A DNA stretch of 64,000 nucleotides from Druceiella hillmani (GCA_039881145.1 JAYKKI010000087.1:7512001-7576000), one strand, 5' to 3'; positions 23,795-36,555 are shown, counted from the stretch's first letter. The notes: generated from the sequence alone by a model not told the origin. Program-made: numbers and translations.

Positions 23795-26660
23795 ATATTC
23801 TACCTAAAATTATGAAAAACATATTTTTGTGGCCTTTATAATTAATATTTTGAAATGAAACTCCACCGTAAATTTGATATTTAAAAATAAAATTTTCGAA
23901 CACTTAATTTGTTTCCTAACTAACTTAAATTTTTGTTTCTACAATTTTGTGTGTTACCTGTTATGCTATATGCGAGTTAATATGCTTTGTTGCTACGACA
24001 AATTTTAAATTTATTTGTCCAGCAGTGTGTTAGAAAAACCACTGTGATATGAGGACAACTTAAGTGATCACATAAAAGTACAGTTGTTCTTTTAGGAATA
24101 CGAAATCATAATTATAGTTGTATGGTTTTTATTATTCGGTTAAGTAACTCTAATAGAAAATGCAAAGTAATAGAAATTATAGCTCTGAAATCATTAAGAC
24201 TTTCCGAATTCGAATTTTATTAGATTCAATCATTTAGATTTTAGAACTTTTATTTTTTATTGTTTTCAATATTTTTTAAAATTTAAGATGCATCTTACAA
24301 ATTTTCCTCTAACATAACTGGAACGAGTACAACAACGTTGAAACGTCTACGTCATGTCTTGGTTCTGTTTGTTCATCCGCTCATAGTGTATTACCGCTTC
24401 CTCGTATACATCGCTCCCTATCATACTGACGTCACAAAATAGCACGATCTTAATTTGTTCGGAGAGTGAATTTTTTGTTCTTATCTTCCTCATTCACTGC
24501 GAATAAGGAAAGAGAGTAAATATTTATTTAAATACAAGATAACAGAATGTCGAGTTAATTATTTAGAATATAATTGATTAGTTATTGTGTAAAGGTAGTT
24601 AATATCATCCATCTAGCGATTTTGAATAGCGTTAGAATAAGTTGATAAATATAACAATGAACAATGTACGACGGTGACTCAAACCGTACATAAATATCCA
24701 AGTTATTAAATAAATTAACCTTTTGTTTTCATTTCCATATCGATCCTAAAATCTATATCATCGTATCTCAAGGAGTGATAATAAATAACCTCATGTCTAT
24801 TCAAACACTTACGCTTTTTTTGATGTTGTTGGTCTTACCCGTTTGACCGTTTTTCTGAAGTCTTCATAAAAAATTATCAATTTTTTCCGACTCTTTCTCG
24901 GTCATTTAAATTTTTTTTTATTAACATTAAATCTGAATCTTATATACAAATATATAATAACCATGAGATTATACATTAATAATGTAACATTATATTAAGG
25001 CATTATATAGTTATGTACCCAGAATATAAGACACAATGAATTGTACTAAATATTTCTGAATATTTAACATCATCAACAAGCGCTGGAACAAAACCCTAAG
25101 TAAATCCCCTATCTCATCAATGCTGCAAATTGTACTTCCCAACTTCTCCGTGATAAATATTAAGCGATGTCTGTTACTTACAAAAATAAACTATGTATGC
25201 TCTTTGAGTCTTCTGGGCGCAAATAAGCTACCCGCGCCTGAGATCCTTTGCGTATACTATTGCCTGATACGATAATATAAATAAATCTGAAATGGTTGCA
25301 AACTGTCATAATGTTTTTGAATATACAATATATAGGATTGTAAATAATGTTCATCATGTAAAAAATGTGAAAAGTCTTCTCATAATGTGAAAATATATAT
25401 AAATACACGAAACTTGTGACTACTCTTTAAATATCTTCATCACTTAAGAATTCAAATATCTTAAGTCTTTCACAAGTTTTTATTTCTTAAAGATTTGCTC
25501 TATGTATTTCAAAACTTGACGGTTCGTAAAAAAAACCAGGTAAAATTTTCGATGTCAAGTCGGTAACTTTTCAATTATAAACTGAAAGTAAATTCGACCT
25601 TCGATCAAAAATAAAATTATTTTTCTTGTTTGAAATAAGCTAATTTAAACTTTTCATTAAAATGACCGTTTTTAGGAAAAAAGTTTTTAGGTAAAAAATT
25701 CAGTTTCTTGCCTTAACCTCCAGAAATACTCAGTCACTTATAACCAAAGACAATAAGATCAACTAGAATATCCCAAAATTGGTCCTGTTTCAATCCAATT
25801 AGTGTTTGTTTAGTTTAAAAACCAGGTAAAATTTTTTATGTCAAGTCGGTAACTTTTCAATTATAAACTGAAAGTAAATTCAACCTTCGATCAAAAATAA
25901 AATTATTTTTCTTGTTTGAAATGAGCTAATTTCAACTTTTCATTAAAAAAACAGTTTTTAGGAAGACAATAAGATCAACTATGTAATCATAAAATTGGTC
26001 CTGTTTCAATCCAATTAGTGTTTGTTTAGTTTTTGTAGAAGATACTTGATTTCGCAAATTTTTGGTATCATAAATCGATAACAAGACTTTTTCCAAGCTC
26101 ATCGATATATTTGTTCCGCTGAATACTACCAAATGAAAAATATCGTAGTCAATCGGAAGTTCCCTTCACATTTTACAAGCTTTTGAAAATGGGAATGCCC
26201 ATTTTTTTGTTTGTACAAACCTACAGGAAAATTTTATAGTAAATACATTTGTTTCGAAAACATTTTTCTTCCTTTACTCTCCTCGATTTCCTGCAGCATG
26301 CTAACGCCATACTTGCATTAGTATGTTTAAATGTAAATGTAATAGAATTGAACATGAATTACATACGCAATTCTATACACGATAAGGTCACAAGTAAAGT
26401 AAGTACGTACCATAAATTATGCTTGACATTCTGTGTGTCCGAATTAACATAATTCTATTGAAATGCCCACAAATTTGCTTAATAAGCAAATTGTTCCACT
26501 TAACTTCGTCTTAAAAGGAATTAATTTTCCTTAAGTCGTTAATGTGATAAGTTAATCCATTAGAGCACTAACCCTTAGTGGGCCTATGTTTTCTGTAAAT
26601 CACAGGGGAAAAGGAAAAACATTTTCTTTTCATAAATTCATGTATTCCGTACAATTTCGA
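23795..26660 (-). repeat. Palindrome outer right arm (pairs with 9,032-11,730)
   Basis: Reverse-complement partner of the outer left arm. It lacks the 183-bp mariner-end element and has an internal tandem duplication (25,538-26,035) that the left arm does not have. No gene was seen. Frames of 66-76 codons here are not conserved as frames in the left arm. Confidence 0.85.
25538..26035. repeat. 282-bp tandem duplication private to the right arm
   Basis: The unit starting aaccaggtaaaattttyga at 25,538 repeats at 25,820. The block from tgtcaagtcggtaac through ttttcattaaaa is nearly identical in the two copies. The second unit lacks about 70 bases present in the first. The corresponding left-arm segment (about 9,640-9,960) has one copy, so the duplication postdates arm formation. 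Confidence 0.85.
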
Positions 26661-28584
26661 ACTCAATAATCGAATAATTTTTAAACCATATTTTGTTTGA
26701 AAATTAGAGAGCTATTATAGAATAAGAGTTTTTAAATTGGTACAAATTATTTTATTGTCTAACGACTATATCGTTTTTTATCAGAGTTTTATTGCTGTAA
26801 GTTCTGAGGGAAAATAGTTTAACAAAAATTACTTATTATGCAAGGTTAACATTTAATAAACAAACATACTAATATAACAACAAGTGTTAGGTTTAAAAAA
26901 AAAAGAGTTCAAAAGTTCGTAAAAATAAATTCAATTTAAAGGGGAAGTAACATTTTTTTTTGTTTATTGTGATATACTATTTGAAAAAAGCGCATTATGT
27001 ATTTGTTTAATAATAGATAAAATATATTTAATCTAACTTAACATTCAGAGGTATCCAGAACTGATGAAGTTAAAAATTACGGGTTGTTAATTTATTATAC
27101 GTGTGAATTTTTGAGTACAACATTGCGCCATTTATTGACAAAAATGATATTATTGAACTAAAATAAATTTTTGCTATTAAATTATTAATGGCATGCAATA
27201 ATAAAAGTGCTAAATATAAAATTGCATCTCAATATAAAATAAAATCAAATATATTTTCTCGGTTTTCGAATTAGTCCATAAGAAGTATTTCATCATGGTA
27301 ATTCACAAAAATCTTATCCCACTTTCATACTAATAGACACTTATTATTATACAAAAGTAATTAATTAATGATTATGATAATTAACAATATCACTACAATT
27401 GTACTATCATATACAATTGACAATATATACAATTGACAATATCACTACAATTGTACTTTCATGTCACTGTTTACTCTTGAAGAAATAATTGAAGGCTTAA
27501 AATTATAAACCATTTGATTGATAACAATAATACATATAGTGTGTTTTATAGTTGATATAGCTCCAGCGTCCAATATTTGACAGAAACTGGTAAAATATCG
27601 AATAACATTTTCAGTATTAGATTTTTAGTATCAATACAAGATTTTTTGAAAATCGTGGGAGGTGAGAGGAGAAAATTTTAAAACCTACTTGCTACTTTGT
27701 AAACGGTTTGTATAGATATTTTAATAATCTCAACATAAGTTTAAATTTTTTTTGTACAATTTACAGTCTTGAAATTCAAACGTGTTAAAATTTGACGAAA
27801 ATCGTTATTACAATGTAACTCGTAAAAAAATTTCAATACACAATTTTCAGCTTTTTTATCGTGTACTTAGTCGTTTATGAGATATAACAAAATTGGTGTT
27901 TCTTCATCAAAATTAGGGCCTTAGTAAAGTGGTCCACATATGTTGACCCATATTAGTATTATGATAAAAATTGTACATCCACTAATCATGAAAATACACG
28001 AAATTGAATCATTGTTGCCTACAGCGTTCGAGTGGAGGCGTTTTAATAAAAATTCCTTTCCCGCTTATATTTTCTGAGCAATTCATATTAAATAAACCTT
28101 AGCGTAAAAATAGAATACAATTTAGCTACACTGAGTTATTTGAAGTCATAACGCTCATAAAATATTGTATCGAGTTTTTAAATCGATATCACTTTTCATC
28201 ACGAACCATCGTATGTTCGCCTTTAACGGACATCATATATTTTTTCTTAATTTTTCCTTGTTAAATTAATATATTTCCCCGTTATCTGTCTTGCATTTTT
28301 AAGTATTTATAAGGAACTTATGACAAGACTACTCATATAATTTGCTATCTACATTTGTTTTCTGCGAATTTACGCAAAGTACTTTTTTACATAAATTTAT
28401 CTCACATCTGTTTTCTTCGTTTTTTTCTTATAAAGTCCGTATGCTTTCGAAATAAATTATTAACTATCTTGTATTTACATATATTTGTGAGCAATTGTAG
28501 AGGAGATTGGCGCTCTGTACTTTACTATCTACATTTGTTTTATGCAAAGTTAGCGTTACTTTCGTCTTTTGATTGTATCATTTT
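26661..28584. other. AT-rich stretch, nothing recognised
   Basis: No gene or long repeat was recognised. A short local duplication (caatatcactacaattgtac) lies at about 27,387-27,460. The 86-codon frame at 28,355-28,615 runs into the tandem array and has no motif. Confidence 0.5.
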
Positions 28585-28880
28585 ATTTGAAATGTTTTCG
28601 CAATTCGTTTGTTAGATATGAATTTAAATATTTTAAACTGTCTATGTAATGATCTGTATTATTGAGCTAATTATTTGAAATGTTTTCGCATTTTGTTTAT
28701 TAGATATGAATTTAAATATTTTAAATTTTCTATATTATCTATAATCTGTATTATTGAGAATTTTTTATAATCAGTATTATTGAGCTAATTATTTGAAATG
28801 TTTTTGCATTTCGTTTATAAGATATGAATTTAAATATTTTTTTCTATGTAATGATCTGTATTACTGAGCTAATTATTACA
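28585..28880. repeat. Tandem repeat, about three copies of roughly 100 bp
   Basis: The unit contains gaaatgttttygcaattygtt, trttagatatgaatttaaatattt, a tctatgtaatgatctgtatt block and attgagctaattatt. Copies begin near 28,588, 28,676 and 28,792. A short partial unit is inserted between the second and third. Confidence 0.85.
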
Positions 28881-29059
28881 TAAAGTATTTCAATTTAATT
28901 TTTAATGCAATTGCAGTAATTTGGAAAAAAGCGGTCGAACAAATTTATTTTGTGGTAGGGAAGTAAGTCCTAATATTGTGTAAAATATCATTTTTGGCAC
29001 GCTTTTATTTGGTCGACCTATAAATAACTAACTATATAATGAATCTTACTGAACTAAAT

Positions 29060-29430
29060 TACATAATCTTCTTATTGTTGTGTCATCATCAAACTTATCA
29101 GTTTTGTGTAATGCTGTTGACAATACAAAAAAATATTTCCATCAGACTGATTCGACTGAATAGAACAGGAAGTTAGAAACTGAACTCTATAGAGGAACGA
29201 TGTGGTGGCAGTGTGTAGTTTTGATGACGACGCAATAAAATGGCAGCAATGGAATGGGATTCTCATTTTGTATCCTCATAAAACTTGCAGTTATGTTTAG
29301 TTCCGATGAAAACACAATAAAACGGTACCATCTGATTTAGTGATGGTATTGGGAGTTAGACACTGAGTTTGGTAATGCAACAACGTATTAGAACCGTGTC
29401 TAGAACTACGTACCATCTAAAAATATAATT
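29060..29430. other. GC-richer patch with a weak internal duplication
   Basis: A block with locally raised G+C. Two degenerate halves share ggaagttagaaactga / gggagttagacactga and a gtt(tt/cc)gatgammacrcaataaaayg motif. No frame longer than 64 codons is present. It may be an old element or exon remnant. I cannot tell which. Confidence 0.35.
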
Positions 29431-29784
29431 TCTAAACAATGAATTTTAACTGCGCTTGCTTTTGTTTAGTTTATTTGAAATCGTAGGGCGACGATAATCC
29501 TATCATTAAAATTTACTATTTCAGCAAGGATTACGAACAGCTTATACAGCGTATAGATATATAATTCGTAGTTTAGTAAAGCTGCAGAACTGTTGAAATA
29601 CGTCTGTTGCCAGTGATCTAAGTTGGGCATCAACGGTTTCTGCTGCTTTGCTAATTTCAATTATGTGGATGTTTTTTAATAAAATGTTAAAATTTGTAGA
29701 AGTAGTTCTAAATATAAAACAAGTTCAAAGTAATATTCTTTCCTCGAATATAGGACTAAAAGGGGTAAAAATAAGTTAATGATT

Positions 29785-29930
29785 TAAGAAACTAAAAAAA
29801 CACACTTTCATAAATGCTAAACTAAAGAGCAAAAAATTTTTATCCAACTTTTCTTCTCTGCCTACTCTGTAAAGACTTTTATGTAGCCATGTGCGTTACT
29901 GAATATAATATTTGAATGCAAAAGCAAAGC
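29785..29930 (+). repeat. Dispersed repeat F2
   Basis: The second copy of the F family: aaaaaacacactttcataaa with tgct, then ctctgcctactctgtaaaga with ctttt, then gccatgt and ataatatttgaatgc. Its order and orientation match F1. Confidence 0.65.
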
Positions 29931-30047
29931 CTTTTCTCATAAGTAAATGATCTCGTTTCTCTAATTACTATTATGTTAATGAAAATGTTTTATGTTTGAA
30001 TAAGATTTCAGTCAGATTTCACTACGAACCAATTAATTAATTATATT

Positions 30048-30071
30048 TGGAACAAATAATTATTTGTTCCA
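30048..30071. repeat. 24-bp perfect palindrome
   Basis: The half-site tggaacaaataa is followed directly by its exact reverse complement. There is no loop, so it is a possible binding site for a dimeric protein, or chance in AT-rich DNA. Confidence 0.8.
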
Positions 30072-33000
30072 GTTCAAATGTAATTATGTATAGTAGCTAC
30101 AATTAAATTCTAATCTTGTTTAGTTTATACTTTAATCTATTTCTTTAAATGGATTACATAAATTATAGTCTATTCATATTAGTAACAGTTAATTAAATTA
30201 AACTATTTACAGAATGTTTCATCATTATTCTGTTTCAAAATAGGTTGTATTCTATTCATTAACGCTTCGAGTTTTAATGTCTATCGAGCGCGGCGCATCT
30301 GTCACGAATCACTTAAAACTTAGCATTATGATTCTTCGTATACAACCCTGTTAAAGAATTAAAAAGGATACGAGCATTGAAAAATGACACTACGGATAAA
30401 ACAGTATATTTTATCAAAATTACTAACAAATAGTCGTAACGTGTTAAGTAAAAAATAAGAATCTTAAAAATTTATTACTAAGTTTGGTTATTTTTTTTTT
30501 AATTTCAAATTAATAAATTAGAACAAATGCAATTTAGCAAGAATGAAAATTCCTCCATATATTAACACAAAAAATATGAAAATTAAAGGAAGTAAAGAGG
30601 ATTCATGAAATTATATTTTAAAGAATTTATATATCACAAATTAAACATTTTAATTAACTTTTCTATATCTTGTAAATATTTATTTTTCTCTTGTTTTTTC
30701 ATTATTATTAATATTTCTACTTAGATTAGATTAGACTTAATTATAAATTTATAGTGAAAAGTATTTCAAGAACAAAAAACAAAGATATACATTTTGGTTA
30801 TTTTTTAAATCAATTTTTGTAATAAAATTATCACGACCGAGTCCCAGTTTTTTAAATACGTCATTTTTAATGTAGAGTGTTTAACTTAAAAAATTACTAA
30901 AATTAACACTTTATGCAGTTATGAACTCATACCTCACTTTTGAATATAATATTACTATTCATTGAAAGCAAATTTTCAAAATCCAACGTGATGGATATCG
31001 TATGATGGATATCGTATGATAAAAATTCTTCAGGAAAGAATGAAATAAAATTTTACACATTTTCAATATTGAATTACAAATTACACCGCGGTTAATTTGA
31101 AGGATACAACTTGCTTTGTTGTTATTGTTATACAAACGCAATATGAATTAATTTATTTAAATATTGAATTCGTGTGTTTACTGATTGAGAGAACTTATTG
31201 TGATGAAAAAATAACGACATGCTACTTCAAATTAACCGTTAGGTTCCTTTTTATTCCAAAAAGTCTCTACTATTTTGGAATTAAGTTCAAGCTCTTCCAA
31301 GATATTCCGTAAAAACCATTTACCAAAATTATAGCAGAAAAGAGCCCCTCGCGCTAATTTAAATTTTTATACATAATTTGATATTCAGTAATAAGGAAAA
31401 AGTAATTACAGTACTACTATAAATAAATTTAAAAAAAAATTAACTACACGTCTACCAAAAAATCATTCAAGTAAAAGATAAAAAATAAGGTTGGTTATTT
31501 TTATTCCGAAGTAGTGTGCCATTTAATCGTCTCTTTTATTGTATAATTGAATAAGAAAAACGAATTACATTACAGAATTTATTGATAGTAAAATAGCAAT
31601 GAAAAAATAATGACATGTTTAATGAAATATACTTTAACACTTATGATAAAAAATATTTCAATATCGGTTAATAAAAAAAAAATTTTATCAATCTCGATTT
31701 TATTTATATGATTTTATGCAATCGCGTCACAGTTAAATTTTAATTTGTATAAATATTTAATTTAATTTTTTCCTTGTGATTCAATTTACCCATAAATATT
31801 AACAAACATAAACTAATAATAACACTTCAATAAAACTGAAAAAATTATAACGTTTTCAATATCAATTCCAGCACTGCAAATACGATATCAATTGAATTTT
31901 AATTTTTAAGGGATAAAAACTTCTATTGAATTTATAATTATTGGCAAATTCTAATATCAGGTTTTCTTAATTTTCTTTTCAAGTAAATAATTAAACTTAG
32001 AATGTTTACATGTTTTCATGTATGCATACTTCATTTCTCACACAAATAAGGAAAAGTTTCCGGCAATGTTAAAAAAAGAAATGTTACACGGCGTTTCATG
32101 GACAGGGTATAAAAAAAAAGAGAAACGTGAGAAAAAGAGAATGCGTGTATATGAATTATTTTAATAATGAAATATGAAATTCTGAAGCATTAAGTTATAT
32201 GTACAAAAAGAATATCTATTTAACTAGGTAACCAAATACCACGGTACTGTAGTAACTACTATGATCTTAACGTATTATCACCATTTTGACGAAAGTATTT
32301 ATTTTTGTCAAGTGAAAAGAAAGAAAAAATTAATTATCATATGACAAATAAATATACTATTAAATGACAAATAAATATTCTATTATATAAAATATACTAT
32401 TCTGCGTCAAGTTTATTGAAAAATTTACGCAAAGACGTGACGAAATTCCTTACGTGAGGAGACTTCCGCCAGCTAAAAACAACAAGATCAATTTAACATT
32501 CTCCACAATATACCCCAGGGTTACTTACGTCAGAAATGCAACAGCGTTAAATTCATAACTCTGTCCAACTATTATAATCCAAGTCAACTATAAAAGACGT
32601 ATAGAAACTGAAAACCAAAGCTAAGTAATTTCAAAATAATACGATTACACGTCGTGAGAAAAGCACACTAAACAAGACCCGACATTCACGCACACTCGTC
32701 CTATTTGCATAAGCCCATATGCAGCGATGTATTGTATTGAAGGTTTGAAGCTTAATTTTTTTAGCAATATACAATTTTTTTAGTAAAAAGGGGAAAAGAA
32801 GTAGGAAGCAACGAGTTAAAACAACATCGCTATGAAAACTAATAGTAAATTAAATACGTGAACACACCACATTATATGATTCAAGTTATGGTCATGATCC
32901 GTATAATTCCGTAAAATTATTCACCAGAAGAGTTATCTTGTGAGATTTCTGGTAGCTGATTTATTTATTAGAATGCATTCGCAATGTACAATTTTTTACT

Positions 33001-34462
33001 ACTTTTATGAAAAAAATAAATGCGTAGATTGAAAATAATATAATAATTGTAAACATTCAAAATCACGTTTCGAAAACCGCAAATTACACGATAAATAACT
33101 GTCCACACAATTACTATTCTAAAAAAATGGTGTGAATAAAATAAATGCGTGGAAAAAACGGTTAGGATTTAATAAAACAAAAGAGTTTGGCTAAGAAATA
33201 AAGTAATATGGATTGTTAATAAAAAACAAATTCGTAATGGAAATGCTAACTAAAACCGAATGTAAACTAGAACGTAGTAATAACTTTGGAATTGCGGTGA
33301 AAATTTTTTTGAGTATTCCTAAAAACAATTAAGGAAAATGGGGCAAGAAATATTAAGATACTCTTTAGTAAATGAAATGATATTAAAAAGGAAAATTTAT
33401 CTGCGGAATAAATAATTAATGGGTATGTCGTCAATGGCGCAAAAATTAAAATAACCCAAATTAGCATATTACTTTTCATGAATAATAATAAATATAAACC
33501 AAGATTATTAAAATTTTACTAAAAACAAATTCGGCTATTTTCTTTCTTTTTATCGCATAGAGATTTATGTACTAAATTAACGCGTACAGCTAATACATGA
33601 TAGTTCTCTGTAGTGAAAATTTAACTTATATCTAATCAGTTACTCCTTAGAAATAAAATTACATGTAAAAATTGAATTCCAAGTCAAGAAATTTCTGAAA
33701 AACATTAAAATTTCTTTACGGAATTCTGTTTTAATGTGTATATTTTTAAGACAAACTTTTATAAAAATAAATATATGAAAATTTAAAATATAAAATTCGA
33801 CTATCAAAAATACGAAATAAACTAAAAAAGCTTTTGCCAAGTAAATACTATCTATTGTTATTGCTGGTAGCTCATTGTGTGCCAGCGAAAAAACAACGTT
33901 GTTTAGAATTTTTAAAATTTCCATTACGTTGTTTTTAATTTTAATATATCTAGAGAGCCCATTATGCTTCTTAAAGCTTGTTTATATTTTACCATAATAG
34001 GATATCAGCTTTTTAAAATTTATTTGGTTTCAAACCTTTCAGTTGGATTTTTGGTAACAATTGGTGGTACTTATTATCGGCTGCTATATGATAATTTGTA
34101 GTGTCAAAATAAATGCACTTTCTTTTGGCTATAAGGAAAAATATTGGTGATTACACATACACATACCCAAATATGTACGTTAAAATTGTAACCCTTCTTT
34201 TCAGTTTTGATGTAGTTGGTTAAAAATGACTCTTATATTTTAAAAAACACTGTGTTTTTCGCCAATTTTGCCATTAAACTAACCTATTAGATATTTAAAA
34301 TCCAATATGATATTTAACAATTTTGTAGCGTATTTTTATAATTATATTAAAGTTTAATTACGAAATTCTGTATAACTTAGTTCCATGACATCCACATTAA
34401 CTGTTTTTGTAATTTTTTTAATTTGTCTTAAAAGCCCAACAATTAACTTAAATTTTTCAATG
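30072..34462. other. AT-rich stretch, no gene recognised
   Basis: About 4.4 kb read on both strands without a recognisable gene or element. A 15-bp unit (atggatatcgtatg) is tandemly doubled near 30,990. A 25-30-bp unit (aaatgacaaataaatat) is doubled near 32,340-32,395. A TATAAAAG string at about 32,590 lies in a mildly GC-richer patch (32,400-32,710). I do not call it a promoter, since nothing follows it. Confidence 0.5.
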
Positions 34463-34524
34463 TATTGTGTTGGCTAATAAATCCAAGTTTGACAGCAACA
34501 ATTTTCAGTAAAAAAATTATATGT

Positions 34525-35390
34525 TTAACTTAAGTATGCACCATTATTTTCTACTACTTGTCGCCATCTAATAGGATTACTGCCGACTAGATGGCGACAA
34601 GTAGTATGCCGACAATATGCCTTTTTTGTAAAACTTTGATCTAAAAAGCATCGCGAGGTCGTTTTGGAGATCTTCTTCGACGTCGAATTTTTTTCACGTA
34701 AATGGTTCCTACAGCCCTGAAAAAATGGTAATCATAGGGCGCAATGTACGGCGAATATGGTGGATGAGTGTGTAGAACCCAGCCGTGCTCCTCTAATTTA
34801 TCACGAATGCGTTTGGAAACATGTGGTCTAGCATGTAGGAAATAAACTCGATCTTATTGACTACTCAATTTGTTAGGTAATCGGTCCAATTGTTCACAGT
34901 AAATATCTGCGTTATTTTAGATTCCTCTGGAAGCAACTCTCAATAAATAATGCCCCTGATATTCCAACAACAGCTGAGTATCACCTTTTTGTCATTTATT
35001 TTAGGTTTGGATACCACAACTCCTGTTTCTTCGACACCCAGCATTTGACGTTTGTGTGTATAGTTACCTATATAACCCACTTTTCATCGCTAGTTACTAA
35101 TTAATTCAGCCATAAAAACTTACATTCCAAAGTCAATAACTGTTTATAAGTATCAACTCTGTACTGAAGGTGATATAATGACAACTCGTATCCACACATC
35201 TTATTTTGAAACTTTTCCCAATTCATGCAAATATATTTCTATGATACCATGACTGTAGTATAGCTCGTATGCCATTTAACGAGTCGTTAGTTGAGGATCC
35301 TCCGCAAGTGTCGTAATCGTTGAACATCTATTTCAACAGGATATCCGGTACGGGGTTCGCCCTCAAGATCGTGGTCCTCACCTGGTTATA
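34525..35390 (-). pseudogene. Mariner transposase pseudogene
   Basis: Translating the minus strand with frame changes gives mariner landmarks in order: an SDEKWVIY-type motif (first catalytic Asp kept), then a GVEETGVVVSKPK stretch, CCWNIRGIIY, WTDYL / EQLDRLPN, LHARPHVS, EHGWVLHTHPPYSP, APYDYHFF, and a C-terminal RWRQVVENNGAYLS ending in TAA at 34,527-34,525. The second catalytic Asp (normally in HDNARPH) is lost. The third (D of DYH) remains. Several frameshifts and at least one in-frame stop (after NKLSSQ) are present, and the N-terminal DNA-binding part is mostly gone. It cannot be functional. Confidence 0.85.
34553..34605. repeat. Perfect 18-bp hairpin in the transposase tail
   Basis: The arm actacttgtcgccatcta (34,553-34,570) is exactly complementary to 34,588-34,605. 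The inner arm encodes the genuine C-terminal RWRQVVE segment of mariner. The other arm is an inverted duplicate of that segment, not expected in the family. Confidence 0.85.
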
Positions 35391-35404
35391 CGTATATTAT
35401 ACAT

Positions 35405-35445
35405 TCCAGCAGTAAAGCCTTCTGGAAGTTTGCCTTCTAGAAAAG
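35405..35445 (-). promoter_or_regulatory. Heat-shock-like pentamers in the mariner 5' region
   Basis: On + coordinates, TTC-GAA pairs lie at 35,420-35,427 and 35,435-35,442 in the same 5-base register, though the alternation is broken between them. On the minus strand TTTACTGCTGGAATGTATAA follows, aligning with TTTACTGTAGGGTATAAATA of the element at 10,701-10,883. This supports shared ancestry of the two 5' regions. It is a weaker heat-shock match than that copy. Confidence 0.45.
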
Positions 35446-35485
35446 TGCCGAAATTGTAGCTAAAAACTTACCAACCAACCTAATA

Positions 35486-35947
35486 GTTACAATTAAAATA
35501 ACCTTCATAGTTAAAAAGTAAAAATGAATGTGCCGAAACAAATTTACATTTCATCTGCTTTTAAACTTAAAATTCGATAATAGCATTAACCAACTTTATT
35601 TATTAAAAAGTTTATTAACAATGAACTAGTTTTATGTAGCCTCGACCTTATTTTTATAAGGGACCAACGACAAAAATTACCAAAAGCCCAACCCTTTATA
35701 GTCACTCCACTAGACTCAAATGTAAAGTAAGAATCTTTATACTGAAATAAAAAAAATAAAACATTATTTGATAGATAGGATCCATTTGTATTGGCAAATT
35801 ACAATTGATTGGCCTGTAAAATATAATAATCATATGATTGATATTTGGCCCCCAAATTTTATTTCAATCTCAGTTTTATTACAATTATAATCAAATATCG
35901 TCGTGTGGCATCAAAAATAGTTTTAAAGGTCGCGCATTATTATTTCC
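35486..35947. other. AT-rich stretch, nothing recognised
   Basis: About 460 bp separates the mariner from repeat F3. No gene or repeat was recognised. Confidence 0.5.
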
Positions 35948-36080
35948 ACTTTAAAGTGAATTAATTTCGATAGCAAAATATCCAACCTTTTTTTTCAGTC
36001 TACTCTGTCAGGACCTTAGTGCAAACCAGGTTTATTACGGAGTGTCATATTTGAATGAAAATTGTGGGACACTTTTATTC
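35948..36080 (+). repeat. Dispersed repeat F3
   Basis: The third F copy: ccaacctttttttt, then agtctactctgtcaggac with cttagtg, caaaccaggtt, and gtcatatttgaatg. It faces the inverted copy F4 across the H4/H5 insertion. Confidence 0.65.
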
Positions 36081-36109
36081 AATCAAAAGATTTTGTCTTC
36101 CAAATTAAT

Positions 36110-36330
36110 CACAATTAAATGAAACTACGTGATGTAGTATTATTTCTACTATCTTTAATTTCTTTGCCACTACCTAGGTTTCGTTGTATTACAACATCTT
36201 CAGGTGGGATATAAGCAAAGATATAAGCAGAAGAAGAAATTAAAGAAAGTAGAAATAATACTACATCACGTAGTTTCATTTAATTGTGAATAATGAATTT
36301 CTACAAAATTAACGCCAAATATATTCAATA
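36110..36330. mobile_element. Inverted pair of ribozyme elements H4/H5 with 12-bp target duplication
   Basis: The insert is flanked by ttccaaattaat at 36,098-36,109 and again at 36,331-36,342, so the whole 221-bp unit went in at once. It contains H4 on the minus strand (about 36,110-36,222, no tail) and 5'-truncated H5 on the plus strand (about 36,235-36,328, with the full tail ending ATATTCAA). A truncated unit joined head-to-head to an inverted partial copy, with a 3' tail extension, is a known arrangement of Penelope-like retroelements. Confidence 0.85.
36167..36208 (-). ncRNA. Candidate hammerhead ribozyme (H4)
   Basis: It has the same fold as H1: CCCAC/GTGG helix I, CTGAAGA core, GTTG/CAAC helix II, GAAA, and ACC/GGT helix III. 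The cleavage triplet here is GUA, not GUC, which is still an allowed NUH site. This is one of the two best-preserved copies, together with H1. Confidence 0.55.
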
Positions 36331-36384
36331 TTCCAAATTAATATTACGAAAATGAAAATTTTAAACATATCAATTAGATTTCAA

Positions 36385-36555
36385 GACAAAGCGCCCCACG
36401 CTTTTACAATCAAGTATTATCCTCAATAAAAAAACATGGTTTACACTAAAGTCCTACAGAGCAGACAGAGAAAATAAGATCGATAATTATATTTGCTTTT
36501 TGTTGCAGCATTTATGAAAGCGTGTTTTTTTCTTAGTTTTATATTAAATGAGACA
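36385..36555 (-). repeat. Dispersed repeat F4, inverted
   Basis: The fourth F copy, reading on the minus strand: aaaaaaacacgctttcataa with atgct, then tctgtctgctctgtaggac with tttagtgtaaaccatgt, and aaaagcgtggggcgcttt. It is the best match to F1. F3 and F4 form an inverted repeat around the H4/H5 insertion. Confidence 0.7.

Larger units (their letters stand above)
34465..35483 (-). mobile_element. Irritans-like mariner transposon, degenerate
   Basis: TA dinucleotides flank both ends (34,463-34,464 and 35,484-35,485). The 5' end on the minus strand is TTAGGTTGGTTGGTAAGTTT. The 3' end, read on the plus strand, is TTGTGTTGGCTAATAAATCC. Both resemble irritans-group mariner termini (GGTTGG-TGATAAGT type). 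The element is 1,019 bp, against roughly 1.25-1.3 kb for intact mariners, so internal sequence is missing, mainly at the transposase N-terminus. The 5' region shares heat-shock-like pentamers with the element at 10,701-10,883. Confidence 0.85.

Noticed and set aside
28585..28880. CRISPR-like or other prokaryotic arrays (also considered at 54,755-54,997)
   Set aside because: The repeats are direct tandem units without unique spacers, and the whole window is eukaryotic in character.
32560..32640. TATAAAAG string in a mildly GC-richer patch as a possible promoter
   Set aside because: No initiator at a convincing distance, no downstream frame and no regulatory array such as that at 10,815-10,837.
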